The notes under the pieces were generated by a model that was not told the origin of the DNA, ran no database searches, and saw nothing but the letters and a program-made list of their open reading frames with translations. From IMG/VR virus record IMGVR_UViG_3300020437_000008, positions 1-50,456 of that record: 50,456 bases of DNA; one strand, written 5' to 3'. Of the stretch, positions 30,625 to 38,867 are shown piece by piece. How positions within the stretch are numbered: position 1 is the first letter of the stretch; the number at the start of each line of letters is the position of its first letter. This stretch comes from a virus. Both the position numbers and the translations under genes were made by a program.

Positions 30625-31626
30625 TTAAATAAAGTCAAAATGCTTTTTGACTTTGGGTGTATATGTGCCATTGCTAAGAGCTTTATTTATTTCCTCTTTT
30701 GTATGTTCATCTGGCTCGGGTAAACTTTGTCTGCCCATGCGGTCTGGTAACAAACCGTTACGAAGTGTTACGTTGTCACAACCATTACATGGACCGAAGT
30801 CACGTTGTCCATGATATAATTTTTGACGTGCGGCATGGAAAGCATCACCTTGCCAGATGTCTTGTAAATTCGTGCTATGAAGATTGCCACACTTGTACCA
30901 TCCAGGCCAATCATTACAACAAAGAGCTACGTTACCATCCCATCTAATACTTAACTCTCTAAAAGGTTTTGCACATCTTTTACCCCACTGATCGTAGTTA
31001 AGTGGAAAAGCTGATCCAGCGTGGTTACTAACTTGAGCATGTGTGCCATTTGTAGCTAGTGTAAGATCCATGCCAACTACGATATCATGCTCATCATATT
31101 TTCTTCTACGATGTGGGTTAGCGCGACGATCTGTTGGATATTCAAAAACGGGATGAGGACCTGTGTACCGTTCTTTAATTTTATCAACTATTTTTATACG
31201 CTCATAATTGTCAAGAAATAAAACATTTATCCCTGCATCCATAAGTTTATTGACTGTTTCCTCTGTGTCCTTCAACAAACCTCCTCCATTACTCGTCATC
31301 ATAAGAGAGGTTTTTGGTAACTTTTTTCTAAACAAACTTATCATCTCAATAAAGAAAGGATGCATAGTTGGCTCACCATGCATAGCGAACTCAATACGAG
31401 GGTTCCAATGTGCTTCCATGATTTGGTCACAAATCGCTTCAGCTGTTTGTATTGTCAAATTTTTATATGGTGCTGACTTTTTACCATGTTTATCATTTGG
31501 ACCATCAGCTTCGTTTTCACGTATAGACTGGATGCCACAAAAAGAACATGCTAAATTACAACCCTCTACAAGTTCTACTTGTATAGCGTTAGGGGGGTCT
31601 TGGTAATTATTAGATACAGTCTCCAT
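30625..31626 (-). CDS. radical SAM enzyme with SPASM-like C-terminal cluster domain
   Basis: The start is placed at 31626 (METVSNNYQDPPNAIQVELV), behind AAGGCGGCAAGTG; 333 residues. The radical SAM motif CNLACSFCG (CxxxCxxC, ~23-30) binds a [4Fe-4S]-AdoMet cluster. The region IEFAMHGEPTMHPFF is the GxP-type strand. The C-terminal cysteines in RCAKPFRELSIRWDGNVALC, CNDWPGWYKCGNLH and FGPCNGCDN form a SPASM-like second cluster site. In phages such enzymes accompany thymidine hypermodification. The substrate is not evident from sequence. Confidence 0.85.
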   Translation of the reverse strand: METVSNNYQDPPNAIQVELVEGCNLACSFCGIQSIRENEADGPNDKHGKKSAPYKNLTIQTAEAICDQIMEAHWNPRIEFAMHGEPTMHPFFIEMISLFRKKLPKTSLMMTSNGGGLLKDTEETVNKLMDAGINVLFLDNYERIKIVDKIKERYTGPHPVFEYPTDRRANPHRRRKYDEHDIVVGMDLTLATNGTHAQVSNHAGSAFPLNYDQWGKRCAKPFRELSIRWDGNVALCCNDWPGWYKCGNLHSTNLQDIWQGDAFHAARQKLYHGQRDFGPCNGCDNVTLRNGLLPDRMGRQSLPEPDEHTKEEINKALSNGTYTPKVKKHFDFI

Positions 31627-32395
31627 CACTTGCCGCCTTTCGCCATTGTACACGTACATCCCATCGTACTTTCATGTTATCCCAACCTGTTTTAGTTTCT
31701 TTTTTAACAGCCTTCACATGTTTAGGAAACATAGCTTCAAGTTTTTTACTTGCACGTTCTTGTAGTTCAGCATTACGATACGAACTGCATCCTCCTACAG
31801 CACCTGATGCCCCACGTTGATCCCACGTCCAATCAGTAATCATAACATTAGGATAGCCTAGTTTAAATAAACTAAGTGTCATATAATAATCTTCCATGAG
31901 ATCTACTGTGTCATAACGTAGATGTTCCTCTTTTAATACTTTTGGTTGGATACCATGAACAGCATTTTGCCTCATACACTCCTTCCAACGAGCAGGAAAA
32001 TGTTTATCATTCATTTGTCTTGGGCTTACACCAACATGCACATATGAATTTAAATATTCACTCATAGTATCAAATAGCTCATGCATTTCCTCTGGTTTGG
32101 TTTTACGTAGATTAGGTGCTACGTCAGATATGCGACGACCAAATATAAGATCGTCATCCAAAATAATAATTTTATCATGTCCCTTCTCCAACGCATGTTC
32201 TAGTATAAACTGTCGCGCATTATTTATCCCTGTTATAGAACCTCTGTTTAATGTCTTCCTACCCAAACTTTCATGTGTGGATACTTCATTATCGGGGCAA
32301 ACTAAAACAGCCGCTGATCTAACTTTTGAGCCTATACTTTCCCATGTAGTTTGTTTGTTAGTTCTTCCCCTAGTGGGTATATAAATAGGTATCAT
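31610..32395 (-). CDS. GT-A-type glycosyltransferase-like protein
   Basis: This 261-residue protein starts MIPIYIPTRGRTNKQTTWES, the first strand of a GT-A nucleotide-sugar fold. It has VLVCPDNEVSTHESLG, NNARQFILEHALEKGHDKII and the DxD-like ILDDDLIF (D80-D82). The later parts (LMEDYYMTLSLFKLGYPNVM, AVGGCSSYRNAELQERASKK) fit acceptor-site helices. It overlaps the next gene by one codon-scale step and belongs to the presumed base-modification cluster. It may glycosylate modified bases, or a host or virion surface. Confidence 0.7.
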   Translation of the reverse strand: MIPIYIPTRGRTNKQTTWESIGSKVRSAAVLVCPDNEVSTHESLGRKTLNRGSITGINNARQFILEHALEKGHDKIIILDDDLIFGRRISDVAPNLRKTKPEEMHELFDTMSEYLNSYVHVGVSPRQMNDKHFPARWKECMRQNAVHGIQPKVLKEEHLRYDTVDLMEDYYMTLSLFKLGYPNVMITDWTWDQRGASGAVGGCSSYRNAELQERASKKLEAMFPKHVKAVKKETKTGWDNMKVRWDVRVQWRKAASDGDCI

Positions 32396-33288
32396 TACAT
32401 TACTCTCCCCTCTGGTACATCTGTGTTTGTGGGAGTAAACCTACTTCGTGGTCTGCCTTGTTTAAGAAATACTCTTTGGTATTTATCCCACTCACATAAG
32501 CTATGCTCTATACACCGCATATCTACTTGCTCTAACGGAACCCATGATTCTACATGCTGTGGAGCTAACTTCAATAAATGGTGCATTTCTAAATTAGCTT
32601 GATCTTGTGGTAGAACTTTTTTAAGGTTTCTGCCATGTATTCTGTTTAATCCTCGTTTTGCTCCTGGACCTGCGTTTGCCCAACTAAAACGGTCTTCTGC
32701 CTTGTCCAAGACAGGTGTGTAGTTGAGGTCGGAAACGACTTCGTAAGACATAAAACCTCCTCCTCCCCACCCTCGATACCTAGCCATCTCCTCGTGGGTT
32801 TTTTGGAGCGAATTGGTTTGGCAAGCAACTTCCGCCACCTTGTCCTTATTCTCCCAGATCGGCTTAAGAAAATTATCAACTACTACCTCGGACTTTTTTG
32901 CTTTGACACCTTGATTAGTAATTATATATGCTCCTGTAAAAGTTCGTAAACCTTTTGCTAAACGACGCTCTAATATTTCTTTAGTGCGCTCAGCATCCCA
33001 ACCTTCGTTTTCATATACCCAACCATGATCTTCAGCAAACTCACTTGTGCCAGTCATACGGAACAAACAACAGTTAAATATAATTTCACCATGAGGGGCA
33101 TTATTATGTACATCAGTCCATTTTTTACGAAGCCAAATTGTAACCCTATCATTTTCACGGAAGGGGTTAGTAAATTTATACTCTTGTAAAATAGGGTCAT
33201 TTGTCCATGGTGGTGGTAGCCCTTCCACTCTTTGCAAATATATCTTATGCCGTTCATTTATCCAGCTATAAAAACTTTCTACTAACAT
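32395..33288 (-). CDS. aGPT-PPlase/HMUDK_hel-like base-modification protein
   Basis: This 297-residue, mainly helical protein begins MLVESFYSWINERHKIYLQR and has PWTNDPILQEYKFTNPFR (~26-43), NDRVTIWLRKKWTD, HGEIIFNCCLFRMTGT, RTFTGAYIITNQG and RYRGWGGGGFMSYEVVSDL. The 'R..G.P.PWT.DPIL..YKFTN..R..DRVT.W' pattern recalls the alpha-glutamyl/putrescinyl thymine pyrophosphorylase family and the related 5-hmdU kinase helical domain. Those proteins replace a phosphorylated 5-hydroxymethyl group with an amine in hypermodified phage DNA. The match is from memory and should be tested by profile search. Confidence 0.6.
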   Translation of the reverse strand: MLVESFYSWINERHKIYLQRVEGLPPPWTNDPILQEYKFTNPFRENDRVTIWLRKKWTDVHNNAPHGEIIFNCCLFRMTGTSEFAEDHGWVYENEGWDAERTKEILERRLAKGLRTFTGAYIITNQGVKAKKSEVVVDNFLKPIWENKDKVAEVACQTNSLQKTHEEMARYRGWGGGGFMSYEVVSDLNYTPVLDKAEDRFSWANAGPGAKRGLNRIHGRNLKKVLPQDQANLEMHHLLKLAPQHVESWVPLEQVDMRCIEHSLCEWDKYQRVFLKQGRPRSRFTPTNTDVPEGRVM

Positions 33289-33289
33289 T

Positions 33290-33490
33290 TCAGTGGTGTC
33301 CTGTAATAGCCATTATACGAGCTGGGATTACATCATACTCATTACACGTATTACAGCATCTCCCTTCTGCTACAGGCTCTGCATTATGCCCATCATACCA
33401 ATATGGATTACCAGATTTATCTACATGTGGCTCTATTTTACCACCACATATAACGCAATCTTTAACTTGGTTTTCTGTTTTATTTTCCAT
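33290..33490 (-). CDS. small zinc-ribbon protein
   Basis: This 66-residue protein contains KDCVICGGKIEPHVDKSGNP (~10-29), YWYDGHNAEPVAEGRCCNTC and NEYDVIPARIMAITGHH. Cys pairs CVIC and CCNTC form a zinc ribbon; this 'CxICGGKIEP...YW.DGHNAEPV..GRCC..CN...V.PAR' protein is common in marine phages. It overlaps the upstream gene by 11 nt. Its partner is unknown. Confidence 0.7.
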   Translation of the reverse strand: MENKTENQVKDCVICGGKIEPHVDKSGNPYWYDGHNAEPVAEGRCCNTCNEYDVIPARIMAITGHH

Positions 33491-34142
33491 TACTAGGCTC
33501 CTCCAACTCTATAACTCCACGTTGTAGTGCTAACTTAATGTCTACGCTATTGCCTCCTGGAACTAATTTTTTCATAGCCGCTAGTGCTTCACCAACTGTA
33601 CCAGAATTTATAAGGGCTTCAAAGTTATGCCATCGGTTACTACCTGAGCGATAAGGGTTTACGTAAACTCCAGACTCACCATTAATAGCAAGTATCTTAG
33701 CATCAGGGTTATACTGCGACTTTTTAATAGGCGACTTACTAGCTTCATGCTTTTGCGTTTTATTATTGAATTGATCGATGTGTACTACAGTTTTATCAGT
33801 CATTGGTTTCTCCTTACTGATGGGTTTATAATTACGAGCAACTAGATCTACAAAATTAAAGAACGTGCCGTGTGTTCCTATTTTACGAATAGTGGTTAAT
33901 GACTCTTCCTCTAAAGCTTCTTTAACATCTTTTTTATATGTAGCATCCATTATAGAAATTAATTCTTCTTCACTATAATGTTCTGTTAACTGCTCTACAG
34001 TGGAAAACACTAAACTGTGTTGATTGATCTCATCACACTTTTTAGTGTCACGTAACGAAGGAAACTTAAAAAAGCTATAAGCTTCATTCCTATTAGAAGT
34101 ATTGTCGTTTTGTAATACGACATATGTTTTATTTTGTGGCAT
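33480..34142 (-). CDS. conserved phage protein with strong internal ribosome site
   Basis: The full frame of 220 residues starts MPQNKTYVVLQNDNTSNRNE behind GAGAGGAACAATC. An internal ATG at 33803 (MTDKTVVHIDQFNNK, residue 114) is preceded by AAGGAGAAACCA, a better ribosome site than the first. A C-terminal product of 107 residues may therefore also be made. The C-terminus (ILAINGESGVYVNPYRSGSN, RWHNFEALINSGTVGEALAA) is conserved in phages but has no known function. A hairpin lies in the leader. Confidence 0.55.
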   Translation of the reverse strand: MPQNKTYVVLQNDNTSNRNEAYSFFKFPSLRDTKKCDEINQHSLVFSTVEQLTEHYSEEELISIMDATYKKDVKEALEEESLTTIRKIGTHGTFFNFVDLVARNYKPISKEKPMTDKTVVHIDQFNNKTQKHEASKSPIKKSQYNPDAKILAINGESGVYVNPYRSGSNRWHNFEALINSGTVGEALAAMKKLVPGGNSVDIKLALQRGVIELEEPSNGK

Positions 34143-34165
34143 GATTGTTCCTCTCTATGAACTAC

Positions 34166-34194
34166 TCCCTACATAAGCATAGCCTATGTAGGGA
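34166..34194 (-). promoter_or_regulatory. 10-bp stem-loop between DUF932 gene and 33480-34142
   Basis: TCCCTACATA and TATGTAGGGA (34185-34194 with 34166-34175) form a perfect 10-bp stem with a 9-nt loop. It starts 24 nt after the DUF932 stop and ends about 20 nt before the next ATG. A TATAAA lies just ahead of it. It may be a leader structure, processing site or weak terminator. Confidence 0.5.
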
Positions 34195-34217
34195 ACTTTA
34201 TAAAGTATTACTTGCTC

Positions 34218-35249
34218 TTATGATACTTTAGCAAACTCAAGAGCTTTGGTCATAGCCTTACGTTTAGTCGTTGCACCTGTACCAAACCATGCGGAGTTAA
34301 GTGCGTGGTCACGACTCTTTGCACGTTTCTGGTGATCCATAACATATGTCACACCATTGAGTGCTCCCCACCAAGTACCTTTAGCAGAAGCTTTGCTATG
34401 TCCAGGAGATGTTTCAATAGCTTCTAATACCATTTGTGAAGTTTTACTAAACTCCTCATGCAAGGGAGGCAAGTCTGCTTCTTTAGTTTTGCCACGCTCA
34501 ATAAGTAATTTAGGCTGGAATAACTCTGCTATGAAGTTATCTACCTGATCCCTAGTAGCTCTTTTATTAGCAAGGAACTCAGACTGCTCTTGGAATGTTT
34601 TCATTTGCTCACCACTAATACCAAGTGCAGTCTCAGCGGCTTGCATAATTTCCTCATCAAACATTTGTAAGTGTAGTACTCTAAACTTACCAGTGATACC
34701 GTTTGACTCCAGAGCTAGAGTTATGGTGTTGTTACACACAACTCGTATGGGTGTGAACATCATGGTCATTGCCGTGCCAACTTTGTGACTGTTAGCCATT
34801 AACAAATAACCTTCAATGTCGTCGCCTCCTGCTAACTTAAAACCTTTTTTAATTTTAGCAAGACCCCATACACGCTCACCATCACTAAGGCTACCAGCAG
34901 TATCCATCTCCATATGACCTGCATCAGTAAACTTTTTGAAGAAAGACATGGTCTCATGGTTTTGAAAAGGTACAAAACCTTCGCCACAATGTGATAGTAC
35001 GCGGTTATCTGAGTCACGTACAATGAGGTAGTCATCTTGAGCGCGAAGCATTTTTGCTTCACCTCTTGGGTCATTTAAGTCCCATGTATTTGGTTTGTCC
35101 GCGTAGTAAACAGGACGTTTGCTAACTGTCCAGTCAAGACCAGCGGCTTTGAGCATCTCCTCTGGTGTAAGTTTGTGCTCAACTTTTTTACCTAGACCAT
35201 GCCAAGGAACCTCTCCTGCATAAGCCATTGTTTCTACTTGATGTGCCAT
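34218..35249 (-). CDS. DUF932 phage/plasmid-like protein
   Basis: This 343-residue protein starts MAHQVETMAYAGEVPWHGLG and has KVEHKLTPEEMLKAAGLDWT, KRPVYYADKP, LIVRDSDNRVLSHCGEGFVP, FQNHETMSFFKKF, VWGLAKIKKGFKLAGGD, GTAMTMMFTPIRVVCNNTIT and TWWGALNGVTYVMDHQKRAK. This is the DUF932/TIGR03299 family of phages and large plasmids. Its role is not established; genes of the family often sit with replication/recombination functions. Here it lies between small early genes and the helicase/primase block. Confidence 0.85.
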   Translation of the reverse strand: MAHQVETMAYAGEVPWHGLGKKVEHKLTPEEMLKAAGLDWTVSKRPVYYADKPNTWDLNDPRGEAKMLRAQDDYLIVRDSDNRVLSHCGEGFVPFQNHETMSFFKKFTDAGHMEMDTAGSLSDGERVWGLAKIKKGFKLAGGDDIEGYLLMANSHKVGTAMTMMFTPIRVVCNNTITLALESNGITGKFRVLHLQMFDEEIMQAAETALGISGEQMKTFQEQSEFLANKRATRDQVDNFIAELFQPKLLIERGKTKEADLPPLHEEFSKTSQMVLEAIETSPGHSKASAKGTWWGALNGVTYVMDHQKRAKSRDHALNSAWFGTGATTKRKAMTKALEFAKVS

Positions 35250-35270
35250 ATTGTTCTCCTTTCTAAAAAA

Positions 35271-35540
35271 CTAGGCATTCATAGCTACGTCAACCGTAGG
35301 TAAATTATTATAGTCAGACAAAGGTATGTCAAGTACACAAACATCGCCTTTGTCATTGTAAGCTATATGGCAACGCATCTCAACATCATTGTGTAATAAC
35401 TGCTCAATAATAGGGTATTTACAATTATCGGCAAGTTTACTAACAAATCTAGCCTTGAGAGTACGGTTAGCATTGCGCTGAATAGCTCTGTTGTTTAACT
35501 TTATAATAAAGTCTCTTGTTAAGTATTTTACTGTTTCCAT
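35271..35540 (-). CDS. small hypothetical protein
   Basis: This 89-residue protein starts METVKYLTRDFIIKLNNRAI and includes QRNANRTLKARFVSKLADNC, KYPIIEQLLHNDVEMRCHIA and VCVLDIPLSDYNNLPTVDVA. It has a good ribosome site (GAAGGAGCACAC). A basic helical first half and acidic second half are seen. No family is recognised. Confidence 0.5.
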   Translation of the reverse strand: METVKYLTRDFIIKLNNRAIQRNANRTLKARFVSKLADNCKYPIIEQLLHNDVEMRCHIAYNDKGDVCVLDIPLSDYNNLPTVDVAMNA

Positions 35541-35627
35541 GTGTGCTCCTTCTATAGCAATTTACTTATATTAAATTATGCCTGTAGATACGCACCAAGT
35601 ATAATAAAATATACTCATGGCGACCAA

Positions 35628-37145
35628 CTAAGCAGGGATCTGATATCCTCTACTAAACATTGGGTGTATTAGATGTAAGTTTTCTAATGCTCTTGTTAAA
35701 CCAACATAAAACACACGAGCTTCATCAAAATGCTCGTTATCAAACTTGCGCCACATAGAGTATGATCTACGCATGGTATCTGTTAACATCATAACATTTG
35801 TTGCTTGAGCTCCTTTAGCAGAGTGTATTGTAGATATTCGTATGCGCGGCTCTTTTGTAAGTGATTCACCTTTTCTTAAACATGCCTTAATATACCTTTT
35901 ATCACTGTCAGATATCTTACCCAATCCTTCATCCCATGGAAGATTATGCAATAACCCATAAAAATCTTGTAGATCTTGTAACGAATATCTTTGGTCAATC
36001 TGCCCTTTACTAAAAGTTTTATGACCATACTCTACTTGAGTGCCAATAATCATCTGGCTATATATAGTACGCACTTGTTCTGCATTGATTGATTGACCGT
36101 TGCGTAAATTTTCCCACAGCCTTACAGCTTCTAGCACTTTACCATCTATAGATTTACTGCCATTATAAGTATAAAGGTGTCCCCTTCGGCGAACTTCCTC
36201 TTCTATTTGCCTAGCACCTCTTGTTGTTCTGCTCAGTAGAAGCCAATCGCTTTGGGACATATCAACTTCTTCGGAGTGTCTATGCCAGAAAACACCCCCT
36301 TTATCCTGCCTTGGATTGAATTGTTTGGCTCTACGGTTAACGACTCTTTGAATAACTTTCTCACTAAGTGCATGGTGATCGGAGGGAATCCTGTAACTTT
36401 GGTTGAGAACGGTAACGGAACCACTGAGCCCTATGAAGTAGTCTACATCTGCTCCCGCATAACGGAAAATGGCTTGGTCGTCATCTCCAGCTACAAACAT
36501 CTCCTTGGAATTAGCTTGTAATTGATGCACCATAGACCATTGTAAAGGTGATAAATCTTGTGCTTCATCTATAAAAACGACTTCTAGTTTTGGGGCTAAC
36601 TGTCTATAACAAAACTGCTCTAACATATCTGTATAATCAAATAGGTTGTAGTGTTCTTTCCATGCTTTTAAACCACGATCAACATAATCAACCCTAGCCC
36701 AATCTGTTTTAAGTGGTACAGTAGAAGCATTATATACAGACCTTAAAGGTTGTTGCTGAATACGTGCTATATTTATAATTTCTAAAAACTTATCCCCATA
36801 TCCAAAATCTTTATAAGGACCTTGATCACTCATCGCATTACCAAAAAACCCACCTATCTTTAACCATTCGCCTACTTCACTAAATTTATCAGATGTCATA
36901 ATCTGTGAAGTATTTACACCCATCTGCATAAAAGCCAGACTATGAAGAGTGCGGAAAAAAGGCAGATCTTTCTTGTGCAATCCAAACTTATAAATAGCTC
37001 GATTCATAGCTTCTTCAGCCGCTCTGCGTGTAAATCCAAAATAGCCTATACGATCTGGTGGCACACCTTTCTGCATATACTCTTCAGCTTTATTTAGCAA
37101 AAAGGTAGTTTTGCCTGTTCCAGGAGGACCTATTATTATATTCAT
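35628..37145 (-). CDS. UvrD/Rep-like superfamily 1 DNA helicase
   Basis: This 505-residue protein has Walker A IIGPPGTGKTTFL (~4-16), motif Ia FGFTRRAAEEAM, Walker B VVFIDEAQDLSPLQW, motif III MFVAGDDDQAIFRYAGAD, motif IV LNQSYRIP and motifs V-VI ISTIHSAKGAQATNVMML and FYVGLTRALENLHLI. All SF1A motifs are present in a compact form, shorter than UvrD (~720). It probably unwinds DNA in replication or recombination. Its ATG overlaps the stop of the AT-hook peptide gene. Confidence 0.9.
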   Translation of the reverse strand: MNIIIGPPGTGKTTFLLNKAEEYMQKGVPPDRIGYFGFTRRAAEEAMNRAIYKFGLHKKDLPFFRTLHSLAFMQMGVNTSQIMTSDKFSEVGEWLKIGGFFGNAMSDQGPYKDFGYGDKFLEIINIARIQQQPLRSVYNASTVPLKTDWARVDYVDRGLKAWKEHYNLFDYTDMLEQFCYRQLAPKLEVVFIDEAQDLSPLQWSMVHQLQANSKEMFVAGDDDQAIFRYAGADVDYFIGLSGSVTVLNQSYRIPSDHHALSEKVIQRVVNRRAKQFNPRQDKGGVFWHRHSEEVDMSQSDWLLLSRTTRGARQIEEEVRRRGHLYTYNGSKSIDGKVLEAVRLWENLRNGQSINAEQVRTIYSQMIIGTQVEYGHKTFSKGQIDQRYSLQDLQDFYGLLHNLPWDEGLGKISDSDKRYIKACLRKGESLTKEPRIRISTIHSAKGAQATNVMMLTDTMRRSYSMWRKFDNEHFDEARVFYVGLTRALENLHLIHPMFSRGYQIPA

Positions 37146-37270
37146 TTTTTCTTAGGTCGACCTCTAGGTTTTTTAGCTGTGGTAGAAGAAGCACCTTGTA
37201 CTTGCACAGATACAGAACCTTTTGGTTGTATCCAAGGAAATATTTTACTTAATAAATTTCTAAATATCAT
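37142..37270 (-). CDS. 42-residue AT-hook peptide
   Basis: The frame starts at 37270 inside the primase stop (ATGA) and ends at 37142 inside the helicase start (ATGA). It encodes MIFRNLLSKIFPWIQPKGSV and SVQVQGASSTTA, and ends KKPRGRPKKK. The PRGRPKK core is an AT-hook, which binds the minor groove of AT-rich DNA. It would fit a role with the primase and helicase at AT-rich sites. Double translational coupling supports it as a gene. Confidence 0.7.
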   Translation of the reverse strand: MIFRNLLSKIFPWIQPKGSVSVQVQGASSTTAKKPRGRPKKK

Positions 37271-38781
37271 AATATGTTATCCTCCATAGGCATATCAGGT
37301 AAAGCTAAAGGCTCATCATTTGTTGCAAAGTAATCTTGTGGTAATGACCATACATGTATGCCTTTACCTTTTACTCTCCAAAACATTTTTTCAGCCTCCA
37401 ATCCCTGTAATCTTAAGGTTATTTTATTAGAAGTGTAGTGGTTAAAGTCATTTACAGACAAATGTTTCTTTATATCCTTGACCTGAAAATAAACTTTACT
37501 TTCTGCCCAAACAGCAACTCCTTGTAGTATGTCCTCGCGATCTGTACCCTTTGCTCTGTCTGTGCAAAACTGTGATAATAAATCTTCAAACTCTCCTTTT
37601 ATTGTAGCATCTGGTGGCACTTCAACAATAGTTAAGTTATCCAGTAATAGTTGTATTCTAGTCTGCCATGCTCTTTGGCTAACAGCAATAGGCAGTTTAT
37701 TGATTTGAGCCACACAGTCTTTTTGAAAACGTGTTTGACTAATCAACCCATCGGTGCTTAACTCAACACGTTGACCATCAACATCAAGTATCCATATCGG
37801 TGGGTCACCATCTATTTTTGTTAAGCTGGACATCTGATTTTGTACTCCAGCTGGACCAACACCATATTTACGAGTTATACATATATCTTTATTACAAAAA
37901 GGTTTGATGGGTTGATCTTCACATTTGTAGTGATAATCTTTTCGTTGTAACTGTTTTATTACAGCACCGACTTCATTATGACTCAAAGGTGGATGTAAAT
38001 AATCTACATTATAGCGTTGAACTAAAGCTTCCCAATTATCTCCATCAAACATACGAGCATAGACACCTAGATTAAATAACGCATTATTACGTGACCCCTC
38101 ACCAAACCCTTGCTCACAAAGTGCATTCAAACAAGGAGGACCATCTTTTAACTTTGGTTCTGGTTTAGATATCCTAAAATCTCTAAAACTATCTGGACCA
38201 ATACGAAACCTACGTGCTTGTTGTACAAACTCCTCTGGTGTCATAATTTCACCACTAAAATTATAAACAGAGCGAGTGCTTAAATCACCTTTATAATACG
38301 GCATGTTCAAACCATTACCTGTATCTCCTCTGTCCACAAGAATGGTTGATTGTTTAGGGAATATTTCCCCCTCTGCATGTCCTAATGAAGCCGCTAACTC
38401 TGTAAGTTTAGATTGTACAAATCCTGCTTTTATAGGGTCAGTAAAGAAGAAGTATATATGTGCTCCCCCTGATTTACTCCTACCAACCCATCCAGGAATC
38501 TTAGCTTCTTTTAATCTTTTTACTAAAACTTTATGGTCAACTTCATAATTATCAATATCTATCGCACCCCACGTACACATATTATCATCACGTATGGGTA
38601 TAATACCTAAACCCTGTTTCCCATCTAAATGTTGTTGCCATAGTTCCACAGTGGGAGGCTGTTTAATTATTTTATAGACACCTAGTTTTTTACCATCAGC
38701 ACGTTGCTCATCAGGATTGAATATCCCGTGCGCTCTTTTATTGCCTTCAAATAATTTTAAGAAATTTTCTGCTAAACTCAT
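37267..38781 (-). CDS. archaeo-eukaryotic-type primase (TOTE-like AEP)
   Basis: The start is placed at 38781 (MSLAENFLKLFEGNKRAHGI) behind TTTGGAGGTATAT; 504 residues. AEP motifs are GAIDIDNYE (D75, D77), RSKSGGAHIYFFF (H108) and the region ILVDRGDTGNGLNMPYYKGD. A C-terminal Cys-rich segment (YHYKCEDQPIKPFCNKDIC, with CLNALCEQG upstream) suggests a metal or Fe-S site, as in PriCT-type domains. The pattern matches AEPs of TOTE-type and marine phage systems. It would lay primers for the PolA. Confidence 0.8.
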   Translation of the reverse strand: MSLAENFLKLFEGNKRAHGIFNPDEQRADGKKLGVYKIIKQPPTVELWQQHLDGKQGLGIIPIRDDNMCTWGAIDIDNYEVDHKVLVKRLKEAKIPGWVGRSKSGGAHIYFFFTDPIKAGFVQSKLTELAASLGHAEGEIFPKQSTILVDRGDTGNGLNMPYYKGDLSTRSVYNFSGEIMTPEEFVQQARRFRIGPDSFRDFRISKPEPKLKDGPPCLNALCEQGFGEGSRNNALFNLGVYARMFDGDNWEALVQRYNVDYLHPPLSHNEVGAVIKQLQRKDYHYKCEDQPIKPFCNKDICITRKYGVGPAGVQNQMSSLTKIDGDPPIWILDVDGQRVELSTDGLISQTRFQKDCVAQINKLPIAVSQRAWQTRIQLLLDNLTIVEVPPDATIKGEFEDLLSQFCTDRAKGTDREDILQGVAVWAESKVYFQVKDIKKHLSVNDFNHYTSNKITLRLQGLEAEKMFWRVKGKGIHVWSLPQDYFATNDEPLALPDMPMEDNIL

Positions 38782-38797
38782 ATATACCTCCAAAGGT

Positions 38798-38835
38798 GGG
38801 ACAAACACTAGAGTAGTGTGTATAGTGTTTGTCCC
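38798..38835 (-). promoter_or_regulatory. 13-bp perfect stem-loop just upstream of primase ribosome site
   Basis: GGGACAAACACTA (38823-38835 on the minus strand) pairs perfectly with TAGTGTTTGTCCC (38798-38810) around a 12-nt loop. It lies in the 86-nt gap between the SSB-like and primase genes, about 5 nt from the GGAGG. No T-tract follows, so a processing or attenuation role is more likely than termination. Confidence 0.6.
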
Positions 38836-38867
38836 TGCAACATTAGGGCGATCAACCCCCTCCGTTG

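Noticed and set aside
36252-36521. 89-codon plus-strand frame within the UvrD-like helicase
   Set aside because: It is antisense to conserved helicase motifs and lacks a ribosome site.
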